A stretch of DNA of 64,000 bases from Bacillota bacterium (GTDB lineage Bacteria; Bacillota; Clostridia; Oscillospirales; Oscillospiraceae). Shown here piece after piece: positions 51,154-58,895 of the stretch; the first letter of the stretch is position 1, and each line of letters opens with the position of its first letter. Made by a program: the position numbers and the translations under genes. Location: assembly GCA_023402075.1 (NCBI GenBank), contig JAEXCS010000040.1, positions 62,001 through 126,000 of the forward strand, written 5' to 3'. Under the pieces are notes generated by a model. That model was given only the letters and a program-made list of their open reading frames with translations, was not told the DNA's origin and searched no databases.

Positions 51154-52209
51154 ATGGCTTATCAAACCACAAAACCGAGAGAGAATAAGGCGTTTCAAAA
51201 GCTGAAGGAGGATTTGTCCGCCGGGACGGTGGGCAGCGTTTATATCTTCTACGGAGAGGAGGCGTACCTCCGGGAATACTATTTGGGAGAGCTGCGCAAA
51301 AAGCTGATTCCTCAGGGCTTTGAGGAGTTCAACTATCACCGGCTGGAGGGAAAGGAGCTGACAGTGCAGGCCCTTTCCGAAATGGCGGAGGCCATGCCCA
51401 TGATGACGGAGCGGACGCTGCTTCAGGTGAGCGATTTTGACATCTTCAAGCTGGGCGAGGATCAGAGGGAGCGGCTGATTTCCTTTTTGGAGGATGTGCC
51501 GGCTTATTGCTGTGTCGTGTTTTCCTATGATACCATGGACTATAAGCCCAACAAGACAATGAAAAAGCTGTGCGCCGCCCTTGCGGAGCACGCCCGGGCG
51601 GTGGAGTTCCGTCAGGCGGAGAGCAGCGATTTAACGGCATGGATTGCCCGGCGGTTCCGGGCGCTTGGCAAGGAAATTGACCGGCAGACTGCGGAGTATC
51701 TTATTTTCCTCTGCGGGCCGCTGATGACGGGATTGGTGCCGGAAATTGCCAAAATCGGCGCTTACGCAAGAGGGAAGACCGTCACGGAGAAGGACATCGA
51801 CGCAGTGGCCGACCCGGTGCTTTCGGCGGAAGTATTCAAGCTGTCCGACGCGGTGCTGGCGGGAAATTACGACGAGGCGGCGCGGATATTGGGGGATCTT
51901 TTGAAAATGCAGACAGAGCCGATTTTGATTCTTGGAATGCTGGGGGCGCAGCTTCGGCGGATTTACACTGCCAGACTTTCTCTGGACAGCGGGAAGGACA
52001 AATACTGGCTGATGAGCCTGTGGGGCTACAAGTCGGATTATCCGGTGCGCCTGCTGCTGTCCGCTGCGAAGAAAACCACTGCCGGCTGGTGTGCCCGGGC
52101 GGTAAAAGAGTGTCAGGTGCTGGACAGGCGGATGAAGAGTGAAAAGGGCGTGGACAGCGCGGGCGAGCTGAAGCTGCTTTTGGTGCGTTTGGGAGCGCAG
52201 AAACGATGA
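51154..52209 (+). CDS. holA: DNA polymerase III subunit delta
   Basis: HolA is the clamp-loader subunit that opens the sliding clamp. The 351-residue protein shows YIFYGEEAYLREYYLGELRK near the start, the middle part with LTAWIARRFRALGKEIDRQT, and the C-terminal domain with AEVFKLSDAVLAGNYDEAARILG and EPILILGMLGAQLRRIYTAR. I use the ATG at 51154 (GAGAGG six bases upstream) and not the GTG at 51139, which overlaps comEC. It overlaps rnmV by four bases. Confidence 0.94.
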   Translation: MAYQTTKPRENKAFQKLKEDLSAGTVGSVYIFYGEEAYLREYYLGELRKKLIPQGFEEFNYHRLEGKELTVQALSEMAEAMPMMTERTLLQVSDFDIFKLGEDQRERLISFLEDVPAYCCVVFSYDTMDYKPNKTMKKLCAALAEHARAVEFRQAESSDLTAWIARRFRALGKEIDRQTAEYLIFLCGPLMTGLVPEIAKIGAYARGKTVTEKDIDAVADPVLSAEVFKLSDAVLAGNYDEAARILGDLLKMQTEPILILGMLGAQLRRIYTARLSLDSGKDKYWLMSLWGYKSDYPVRLLLSAAKKTTAGWCARAVKECQVLDRRMKSEKGVDSAGELKLLLVRLGAQKR

Positions 52210-52805
52210 GAAAAGTGCGGGAAGTGATTGTGGTGGAGGGGCGATACGACAAGAATACCCTCCGCCAGACGGTGGATGCCGCCGTGTTCCCCGTGGGCGG
52301 CTTTGCCGTGTTCAACGACAAAGAGCAGCTTGCGCTCCTCCGCCGCCTTGCGGAGGAGCGGGGGCTGATCGTATTGACGGACAGCGACGGCGCGGGGTTT
52401 GTCATCCGCAATTATCTCAAGGGCGCGCTGCCGAAGGACCGGGTGAAGCAGGCGTATATTCCGGATTTGTACGGCAAGGAACGCCGTAAGCGCAAGGCCG
52501 GAAAAGAGGGGAAGCTGGGCGTGGAAGGAATGCGCCCGGAGGTACTTTTGGACGTACTGGAGCGGGCAGGCGCCACCTTTGAAGGGGAAGACGCTCCGAC
52601 GCTTAAAGGAAAGCCACTGACCAAGGCCGATCTCTACGGGCTGGGTCTTACCGGCGGGCAGGACAGCGCGGAGAAGCGCCGGGTGCTGCTGCGGCGGCTG
52701 GCGCTGCCGGAGCACATGTCCGTTTCTGCCATGCTGGAGGCGATGAATCTGCTGTATGGCAGGGAAGAGCTGCTGAACCTTTTGAATACGGAGCAGTGTC
52801 CGTAA
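52206..52805 (+). CDS. rnmV: Ribonuclease M5-like Toprim protein
   Basis: Ribonuclease M5 makes the final cuts of 5S rRNA. The 199-residue protein has a Toprim domain (about 1-110) with IVVEGRYDKN (catalytic Glu) and LTDSDGAGFVIRNYL (Asp pair), followed by the DUF4093 domain (about 125-195, with LTKADLYGLGLTGGQDSAEK) that is typical of the RnmV family. The overlap with holA and same direction suggest one transcript. No terminator is visible after it. Confidence 0.9.
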   Translation: MRKVREVIVVEGRYDKNTLRQTVDAAVFPVGGFAVFNDKEQLALLRRLAEERGLIVLTDSDGAGFVIRNYLKGALPKDRVKQAYIPDLYGKERRKRKAGKEGKLGVEGMRPEVLLDVLERAGATFEGEDAPTLKGKPLTKADLYGLGLTGGQDSAEKRRVLLRRLALPEHMSVSAMLEAMNLLYGREELLNLLNTEQCP

Positions 52806-52918
52806 GAATCAGAAAGTGAAAAAAACAAATGATTTAAATTCCATATTTAGGTAATTTACACAAAAACAGATGTTTCATATTTGCACATTTTTTACATTCA
52901 GACAATGATGTCCCATAA

Positions 52919-52952
52919 TTCGACAAAATTCGACAAAAAGGCATGATAGAAT
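52919..52952 (+). promoter_or_regulatory. Tandem Spo0A boxes with -10 element
   Basis: TTCGACAAAA occurs twice head to tail (52919-52928 and 52929-52938), each the reverse complement of TTTTGTCGAA, the Spo0A box. TAGAAT (52947-52952) follows. The boxes cover the place of a -35 element, as at Spo0A-activated sigma-A promoters. The DUF6514 gene begins 88 bases later. Confidence 0.65.
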
Positions 52953-53039
52953 AACTGGTGTATCGAATTCCATCCGGCGTATTTTGGGAGCGGGGCTGGG
53001 TTTTCACTGGCGGTTTGTCAAAAATGGGAGGGATCGCGG

Positions 53040-53285
53040 TTGCGCAGGGTGTTTATCGGGGAGACTGAGGTACTGGGAGAAACAACGTTTTATTACCTGT
53101 TGGATGGTACGGACAAGCTTTCGGGCAGTTATGGAGTGGAGATTGTTCGGGGAGAAGAGCGGAGCCGCATACATGGATTGGCGGTATCCGGCGACCGGGT
53201 GTGGCGGCTGGCAGAGCTGCTGCTTCGCTGCGCCGTAACGCCGGTGACGCTGCGGGATGTGACGGAGGATTGGCTGGTTTGCTGA
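53040..53285 (+). CDS. DUF6514 family protein
   Basis: An 81-residue protein that matches DUF6514 by eye: FIGETEVLGETTFYYLLDGT, YGVEIVRGEERSRIHGLAVS, LAELLLRCAVTPVTLRDVTEDWL. The family is small and of unknown function, common in spore-forming Clostridia. The start is a TTG with GGGAGGG seven to eight bases upstream. The two Spo0A-box-like sites upstream suggest that it is made at the start of sporulation. Confidence 0.75.
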   Translation: MRRVFIGETEVLGETTFYYLLDGTDKLSGSYGVEIVRGEERSRIHGLAVSGDRVWRLAELLLRCAVTPVTLRDVTEDWLVC

Positions 53286-53359
53286 CGAGAAAGCGGGCGT
53301 GCCCGGATGCGGCAAAATCGGCATCTTTTTCTGCCGATTCCTTGAACGGAGCGTTCCTC

Positions 53360-53388
53360 TTGCTTTTTCCGGGCGGAGTTTGTATAAT
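53360..53388 (+). promoter_or_regulatory. Sigma-A promoter of glnS
   Basis: TTGCTT (53360-53365) and TATAAT (53383-53388) with a 17-base spacer, 58 bases before the glnS start. There is no room for a T-box leader. Confidence 0.75.
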
Positions 53389-53445
53389 AGACTCCTGATT
53401 ATGGATCAAAGCAGAAGAGCGCCACAGGAAGGAAGGAAACGCAAC

Positions 53446-55140
53446 ATGGCAGAGGATCGTAAAATTCCGGAGACGGAGACGCCGGAGAGCCGCAATTTCA
53501 TCCAGACGTTTATCGAGGAGGACATCGCCCCGGGCGGGCAGTACGCCGGGATGACGGTTCACACCCGCTTTCCACCCGAGCCTAACGGGTATCTGCACAT
53601 TGGCCACTGCAAGGCGCTGACCATTGACTTTGGAATGGCGGAAAAATACGGCGGTCTGTGCAATCTGCGGATGGATGATACGAATCCAACCAAAGAGGAC
53701 GAGGAATATGTGGACGCCATCAAAGCAGACATCCACTGGCTGGGCTTTGACTGGGGCGACCGCTTTTTCTATGGGTCCGACTATTTTGAAGAGGATTACC
53801 GGCAGGCGCAGGGCCTTATCAAAAAGGGTCTGGCCTATGTCTGCGAGTTAAGCCCCGATGATTTTCGCAAATATCGGGGCGAAATCGGTGTGCCCGCACG
53901 CAGTCCCTGGCGGGACAGGCCTGTGCAGGAGAGTCTTGATTTATTTGAGCGGATGCGCGGCGGCGAGTTTGAAAATGGACGCATGACCCTGCGGGCCAAG
54001 ATTGACCTTGCCAGCGGCAATTTCAATATGCGCGACCCGGTGATTTACCGCATCAACCACATGCATCATCATCGGCAGGGAGATAAATGGTGCATTTATC
54101 CCATGTACGATTTTGCCCACCCCATTCAGGACGCACTGGAGGGGATTACCCACTCGCTGTGTTCGCTGGAGTTTGAGGCCCATCGCCCGCTGTACAACTG
54201 GGTGGTGGAGCACTGCGACCTGCCCGCAAAGCCCCGGCAGATCGAGTTTGCCCGGCTTGGCATCGACCATACGGTGATGAGCAAGCGAAAGCTGCGCACG
54301 CTTGTGGAGGAGGGCGTGGTTTCCGGATGGGACGATCCCCGGATGCCCACCCTGTGCGGTTTGCGCCGGCGTGGGTATACGCCCCGGTCTGTCCGCAGCT
54401 TCTGCGAGCGCATTGGCGTTGCAAAGGCTGCCAGCGTGGTGGAATACGGCTTTTTGGAGCACTGCCTGCGGGAGGACCTGAACGAAACTGCTCGGCGGAC
54501 CATGGCGGTGCTGCGGCCCTTAAAGCTGACTGTTACCAACTATCCCGAGGATAAGCAGGAAAGCCTCACCGTGGAAAATAACCCCGTGGACCCGGAGGCC
54601 GGGACCCGGGAGGTGTCTTTTTCGAGGACGGTGTATATTGAGGCGGACGATTTCATGGAAACGCCCGCCCCCAAGTACAAGCGCCTGTATCCGGGCAACG
54701 AGGTGCGCTTAAAGGGCGCGTATCTTGTCACCTGCACGGGCTGCGTCCGGGATGAGGACGGCAATGTGGCCGAGGTTTTGTGCGAATACGACCCCGACAG
54801 CCGGGGCGGCGACCCCGCCGATGGGCGGAAGGTCAAGGGCGCGACCATTCATTGGGTAGACGCCGCCACCGCTGTGGATGCAGAGGTGCGGCTGTACGAC
54901 AATTTGTTCACCGATGCGGACCCCGACGGCGCAGATAAGAATTTTATGGACTATGTGAACCCCGCCTCACTGGAAATTCTGCGGGGCTGCAAGGTGGAGG
55001 CGGAGCTTTCCAGCGCCGCTGCACCCGCTAACTTCCAGTTTATGCGGCTGGGCTACTTCTGTCTGGATAACAAGGATTCCGTGCCGGGACAGCTGGTGTT
55101 TAACCGTAGCGTCAGTTTGAAGGACAGCTTTAAGAAGTAA
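53446..55140 (+). CDS. glnS: Glutaminyl-tRNA synthetase
   Basis: The class I synthetase charges tRNA-Gln directly. The 564-residue protein has FPPEPNGYLHIGHCKA (HIGH at about 51-54), RMDDTNPTKEDEEYV, the KMSKS loop as VMSKRKLRTLV (about 276) and the two anticodon-binding beta-barrels in the C-terminal 220 residues. I use the ATG at 53446 with AGGAAGG about nine bases upstream; an earlier in-frame start reads through the promoter. Many Firmicutes use GatCAB instead, so direct charging suggests a horizontally acquired gene in an ancestor. Confidence 0.96.
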   Translation: MAEDRKIPETETPESRNFIQTFIEEDIAPGGQYAGMTVHTRFPPEPNGYLHIGHCKALTIDFGMAEKYGGLCNLRMDDTNPTKEDEEYVDAIKADIHWLGFDWGDRFFYGSDYFEEDYRQAQGLIKKGLAYVCELSPDDFRKYRGEIGVPARSPWRDRPVQESLDLFERMRGGEFENGRMTLRAKIDLASGNFNMRDPVIYRINHMHHHRQGDKWCIYPMYDFAHPIQDALEGITHSLCSLEFEAHRPLYNWVVEHCDLPAKPRQIEFARLGIDHTVMSKRKLRTLVEEGVVSGWDDPRMPTLCGLRRRGYTPRSVRSFCERIGVAKAASVVEYGFLEHCLREDLNETARRTMAVLRPLKLTVTNYPEDKQESLTVENNPVDPEAGTREVSFSRTVYIEADDFMETPAPKYKRLYPGNEVRLKGAYLVTCTGCVRDEDGNVAEVLCEYDPDSRGGDPADGRKVKGATIHWVDAATAVDAEVRLYDNLFTDADPDGADKNFMDYVNPASLEILRGCKVEAELSSAAAPANFQFMRLGYFCLDNKDSVPGQLVFNRSVSLKDSFKK

Positions 55141-55207
55141 GGGAATTTCTTTTGTTCGAGAAATGACTGGAACTGCGGGAGAATTTTCCCTATGTCAGAA
55201 AATATTT

Positions 55208-55239
55208 TTCGCCCGGCGGTTTTTTGACCGCCGGGCGAA
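55208..55239 (+). terminator. Terminator of glnS
   Basis: A 13-pair stem (TTCGCCCGGCGGT/ACCGCCGGGCGAA), followed by GTGTTTT. Confidence 0.75.
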
Positions 55240-55295
55240 GTGTTTTAAGGCCAGCTTCCGATTGCCGTTGGCACTGTAAAATGAAATCAGAGTCA

Positions 55296-55334
55296 AAAAG
55301 CCCCCCGCCGTCTATTAGACGGCGGGGGGCTTTT
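55296..55334. terminator. Bidirectional terminator before the broken hydroxylase locus
   Basis: A very stable stem AAAAGCCCCCCGCCGTCTA/TAGACGGCGGGGGGCTTTT. On the minus strand it ends in TTTTTGACTC, after the FAD-subunit pseudogene, and on the plus strand it is a second stop behind glnS. Confidence 0.85.
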
Positions 55335-55368
55335 GCGCAGTGAGCTGCGGGAGCGGGAGACGGATTAT

Positions 55369-56327
55369 TCATGGCTTTGGCGTTTCCGGCAATTTTTTGC
55401 GCAGAGAAAGCAGAGGAAGCAACTGCGCATACAAATCCCGTTTACGCACTGGGGAAATGCAGGCCTCCACAATAGGCTTTGCCAGCGATTTTAACTCCGC
55501 CTGACAGGCGGCAAGAATCCCGTCGTCTGCCGTCGAACCTTCCAGAAGCGCGGCGGTTTTCTTCAAAACCACCTGCTCCGGCGCGACTGCGCCGCTTACA
55601 AGCTTCGCCGGTCGGTTTCTGCCGTAGCGAAGCGCAAAGTTAATCAGCGGAAAGTCGATGCTGGTGCGCATTGCATATTTGTAAAATCCGCTGCGCTCGC
55701 CCTCGGGTGGCTTATCGATCAGAAAGCGGGTAATCAGAATGTTCAGATGATGGCGGCACGCCAAGCCATTGGCCTGACAGTGGCGGTGAAGTAATTCTTG
55801 AAGGGGTGCACTTTGAAGCGTGCCGTGTTCCCAATATTCTGCCTGCGCGTCATAAATCAATAGTGCGGTGGCAACATCCGAGTAATAAATTGCTCTGCAT
55901 ACTGGGGAATTGGGAATCTGGTGACAAACGTTCCCGCCGGTTTTAAAGCAGGCCAGAAGCGCACTTCGCCACATGGCGCTTTGGTTAAAGTAGATACAAC
56001 GGTGATCCTGCATGATGTTGCCGCCTACTGTTGCGATATTCCGTATCTGCACCGAGGCGACGGCACCCGCTGTCTGGGCGAGGGCGGGAAGCCGGTTTAG
56101 AATCAGGGGGGACTCGGCCACGTCCGTCAGAATTGCCGCAGCCCCAACACTGATGCGCTCCCCTCCTCACATATGTCCCCCAATGCGGGAATTTGTGAAA
56201 GAAATACGAGGTTCGTATCGTTGCGCACCTGATTTTTAAATAGAGGCAGCAGGTCTGTGCAGCCGCCCCCAAAAGCGGCGTCCGGATAGGTCACAGCCTG
56301 CGAAAGGGAAGTGGGAAAGTAATTCAT
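55369..56327 (-). pseudogene. Frameshifted FAD subunit of a 4-hydroxybenzoyl-CoA-reductase-type hydroxylase
   Basis: The reading starts at the ATG at 56327 (MNYFPTSLSQAVTYPDAAFG, then GGGCTDLL) and shifts frame at the C4 run 56160-56163; adding one base joins DICEEG to ERISVGAAAILTDVAESPLI. The restored protein has about 318 residues. After the FAD motif NIATVGGNIMQDHRC it carries four cysteines (C111, C127, C135, C144 in the restored numbering) with the same spacing as the [4Fe-4S] loop of HcrB, the 4-hydroxybenzoyl-CoA reductase beta subunit. Its start overlaps the stop of the molybdopterin-subunit fragment as ATGA. A sequencing error in the run is possible. Confidence 0.8.
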
Positions 56328-56614
56328 GAAAGGCCGTCTCCTTCCGTGCTGCAAGGCAAAATTACAAATCGGCTGCACAGCGGCAAAGTGCCGATATCCG
56401 TCTGCGCCGCGTTGTTGACAGCATTTACAATCGCCGGCGCCACCGGAACGGTTGATATCTCGCCCACGCTTTTCGCCCCGTGGGGGCCTGTGGGCTCATA
56501 GCTGTCGGCGATTATAACGTGGGTGTGGGGCATATCTCCGGCTTGCGGAATGCGATAGTGGATTAGATCGGTGGAGATGGTCTTTTGCGCACGGGAGGCG
56601 AAGTGTAGATGCAA
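56324..56614 (-). pseudogene. 3' fragment of a molybdopterin-binding hydroxylase subunit
   Basis: About 90 residues match the C-terminus of xanthine dehydrogenase family large subunits: STDLIHYRIPQAGDMPHTHV, then YEPTGPHGAKSVGEISTVPV and APAIVNAVNNAA. Full subunits have about 750 residues, so nearly 90 percent is gone. A TAA lies in frame at 56618-56620. The cut is at or next to the divergent FAD-subunit gene at 56609. The ATGA link to the FAD subunit behind it shows that the two once formed an operon. Confidence 0.85.
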
Positions 56615-57466
56615 TGTTTAACGCCCTGCACGCTTGACGAACTGGCAGACGCACTTTCTCAGTTGACGGAAAAAAGTAAAATCATTTCGGGAGGCACAGA
56701 TTATGTGATTCGCGCCCGGCGCGATGGGCGTGATCCGGATATTTTGCTGTATCCGGGCAGGATTTCCATGCTTCATGAACTATGTCTGGGAGAGCGGCAA
56801 CTGCAGGTGGGCGCGATGGTAACCATGCGGGAACTTGCGGAGGGACTGGAAGCCGTTCCGGAATTTCGTGCCCTTGCAGATGCGGCCTGTGGTGTGGGAT
56901 CGCCCCAGATCAGGAACAAAGCAACTATGGTGGGAAATCTCTGCAATGCTTCGCCTGCGGAAGATATGCTTCCGGTGAGCTGGCTGTATAACGCCAAGAT
57001 GGAGCTGCTTTGCGCGGATGGGAGCACCAGCCTTGTCCCAATCAGCAATTTTTTATTGGGGCCGCAGAAAAATGCTTTGGAGCAGGGTCAGGCTGTGATA
57101 TCCGTGGTGATCGATCGCAGGCCGGTGGAGGGCTGTATCAGTGCTTTCAAAAAAATTGGCTCTCGGGAAAGAGTTTCCATTTCAAGGGAGGGAATTGCCG
57201 CCTCTGTGCAATTTGAAAAGGATGGCACAATCGTGCAGGCCCGCCTTGCGCTGGGCGCCGTAGCGGCCACGCCGCTGCGAATTTCGGAGGCGGAAACCAT
57301 GATGGCGGGACGACAGTTGGAGGAGGACAGGCTGCTGGAAGATGTTACAAGTGTGGTTGCAAAGACGATTCACGACAACTGCCGCCCTGCCAACCGCCAG
57401 TATAAAACCGAAGCCGCCCGCGGCCTCACCGCGGATCTTTTCAAACTGCTGAAAGAACGTATGTAA
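56609..57466 (+). CDS. Orphan FAD-binding subunit of xanthine dehydrogenase family
   Basis: A 285-residue FAD subunit of molybdenum hydroxylases, without the iron-sulphur loop of its broken neighbour. Motifs are KIISGGTDYVIRARRDGRDP (about 23-42), GSPQIRNKATMVGNLCNASPAEDMLP (about 96-121; shown here as positions) and ALGAVAATPLRISEAE, with a normal CO_deh_flav_C end. GGGAGG is ten bases upstream of the ATG. No Fe-S or molybdopterin subunit lies on either side: sigG follows in the opposite direction. It may be a leftover, or a partner of subunits encoded elsewhere. Confidence 0.87.
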   Translation: MQCLTPCTLDELADALSQLTEKSKIISGGTDYVIRARRDGRDPDILLYPGRISMLHELCLGERQLQVGAMVTMRELAEGLEAVPEFRALADAACGVGSPQIRNKATMVGNLCNASPAEDMLPVSWLYNAKMELLCADGSTSLVPISNFLLGPQKNALEQGQAVISVVIDRRPVEGCISAFKKIGSRERVSISREGIAASVQFEKDGTIVQARLALGAVAATPLRISEAETMMAGRQLEEDRLLEDVTSVVAKTIHDNCRPANRQYKTEAARGLTADLFKLLKERM

Positions 57467-57481
57467 ATAGTTAATCATTTA

Positions 57482-57516
57482 AAGCGGCCCGCAGTCTAAT
57501 AGACTGCGGGCCGCTT
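57482..57516. terminator. Bidirectional terminator between FAD-subunit gene and sigG
   Basis: A 16-pair stem (AAGCGGCCCGCAGTCT/AGACTGCGGGCCGCTT) that serves the convergent FAD-subunit and sigG genes. Confidence 0.85.
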
Positions 57517-57525
57517 CTTGTTCCG

Positions 57526-58296
57526 TTACAGATTTTTTCGAATGGTATCGATTGCCCCTTTTTCAAGACGGGAAACCTGCGCCTGTGAAATACCCACCTC
57601 GGCGGAAACCTCCATCTGTGTCTTGCCCTCGTAAAACCGCAGGGCCAAAATCCTCCGTTCCCGGTCGTTCAGTCGGTGGAGCGCCTCCTTTAGTGCAATG
57701 TGGTCCACCCAGCTTTCGTCGGTGTTTTTTTTGTCCCGGACCTGATCCATCACACACAGGGCATCGCCGCCGTCGGAATAAACCGGGTCGTAGAGTGAGA
57801 CGGGGTCCGTGATAGCGTCCATGGCAAAGACCACCTCCTCTCGGGGAATATCCAGCGCCTTTGCAAGCTGCTCTACAGTTGGTTCCCGCTGATTTTCCGC
57901 CACCAGCTTGTCCCGCATCTGGAGAACCCGGTATGCCGTATCCCGCATACTGCGGGACACCCGGATTGCGCTGTTGTCCCGCAGGTACCGGCGAATTTCT
58001 CCAACAATCATGGGAACTCCGTATGTGGAAAATCTTACCGGCTGAGAAATGTCAAAGTTATCAATGGCCTTGATCAGACCCACGCAGCCCACCTGAAACA
58101 GATCGTCCGGGTTTTCGCCCCGGTTAGAAAATTTTTGGATGACGGAGAGCACCAGCCTGAGATTTCCCTCAATGAGGGTCTGCCGCGCCTCCCGATCCCC
58201 CTTTTTTGTCCGGCGCAGAAGCTCCATAGTTTCCTCATTTTTAAGGACCTTCAGCTTGGATGTGTTTACACCGCAAATCTCGACCTTTCCCTGCAT
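57526..58296 (-). CDS. sigG: Forespore sigma factor SigG
   Basis: SigG directs late forespore transcription. The 256-residue protein has the SigG-specific start KVEICGVNTSKLKVL, which in Bacillus binds anti-sigma factors, region 2 (NLRLVLSVIQKFSNRGENPD, FDISQPVRFSTYGVPMIVGE), region 3 and region 4 with GKTQMEVSAEVGISQAQVSR. I use the ATG at 58296 with GAGGTG eight bases upstream. A sigma-F-type promoter lies 37 bases before the start. It is divergent from a YlmC/YmxH gene. Confidence 0.97.
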   Translation of the reverse strand: MQGKVEICGVNTSKLKVLKNEETMELLRRTKKGDREARQTLIEGNLRLVLSVIQKFSNRGENPDDLFQVGCVGLIKAIDNFDISQPVRFSTYGVPMIVGEIRRYLRDNSAIRVSRSMRDTAYRVLQMRDKLVAENQREPTVEQLAKALDIPREEVVFAMDAITDPVSLYDPVYSDGGDALCVMDQVRDKKNTDESWVDHIALKEALHRLNDRERRILALRFYEGKTQMEVSAEVGISQAQVSRLEKGAIDTIRKNL

Positions 58297-58332
58297 GAAA
58301 GCCACCTCGCTACCTGATTTTTCTTCGTGAAT

Positions 58333-58362
58333 CAGTATTTCCGGTGGTGGATTTTCCTATAC
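58333..58362 (-). promoter_or_regulatory. Sigma-F-type promoter of sigG
   Basis: On the minus strand GTATA (58362-58358) and GGAAATACTG (58342-58333) match the sigma-F consensus GYWTA and GGNRANAHTR at every position, with a 15-base spacer (16 is usual). The transcript would begin about 30 bases before the sigG start. Confidence 0.7.
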
Positions 58363-58454
58363 TGGAAGGTTTTGTCGAGACAGGGGAGATGACCGCGCGG
58401 CATAGGACATTCCCGGTTTGGCATATGCTTTTTTTCAGGGAGGAGGCGTGCGCT

Positions 58455-58736
58455 ATGGGATGCAGAATCAGGGATATACGGCGAAAGGAAGTTATCAACA
58501 TTTGTGACGGCTGCCGGCTGGGCTTTGTGGGCGACGTGGAAATTAAACTGCCGGAGGGACAGGTGTGCGCCATCATCGTATTCGGACCGTACCGATTTTT
58601 CGGCCTGTTTGGCAGGGGAGAAGAATACTATATTCCTTGGGAGTGTATCCAGCGAATCGGGGATGACATTATCCTGATCGACAAGCAGTTTCAGCGGCGC
58701 GACCCGGCCTTGGAGCGCAGAAGGCGGCGGTCCTGA
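58455..58736 (+). CDS. YlmC/YmxH-family (PRC-barrel) sporulation protein
   Basis: A 93-residue PRC-barrel protein of the YlmC/YmxH family: MGCRIRDIRRKEVINICDG, RLGFVGDVEIKLPEGQVCAI, FGPYRFFGLFGRGEEYYIPW and RIGDDIILID. In spore formers members are often found beside sigma-factor genes; function is not known. The ATG at 58455 has GGAGG eight bases upstream, and the family length excludes the longer upstream reading. It is divergent from sigG with an intergenic region of about 160 bases that holds the sigG promoter. Confidence 0.87.
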   Translation: MGCRIRDIRRKEVINICDGCRLGFVGDVEIKLPEGQVCAIIVFGPYRFFGLFGRGEEYYIPWECIQRIGDDIILIDKQFQRRDPALERRRRRS

Positions 58737-58895
58737 AAAACTGGAATGTTCGGCATGAAAAATATTTAGCTTATTCGCCTATTGCATTTTTCGACGAATT
58801 ATCCGATAATTGATTAGAAAAATTTTCAAAAAATTTAAAAAGAGGACATTCAAAAGCCGTACTGCTGGTTACGAAAGAGAAAGGACAGGGAACAG

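Noticed and set aside
53344..53356. GAAC-N5-GTTC before glnS as an SOS box
   Set aside because: The spacer is five bases instead of four, and glnS is not an expected LexA target.
53286..53445. T-box leader for glnS
   Set aside because: The promoter lies only 58 bases before the start codon, too short for a T-box, and no T-box core sequence is visible.
58370..58380. TTTTGTCGAGA between sigG and the YlmC-like gene as a Spo0A box
   Set aside because: One mismatch to TTTTGTCGAA, single copy and no promoter elements in register.
58787..58798. TTTTCGACGAAT before the third chemoreceptor as a Spo0A box
   Set aside because: Core mismatch (TTCGACG for TTCGACA) and single copy.
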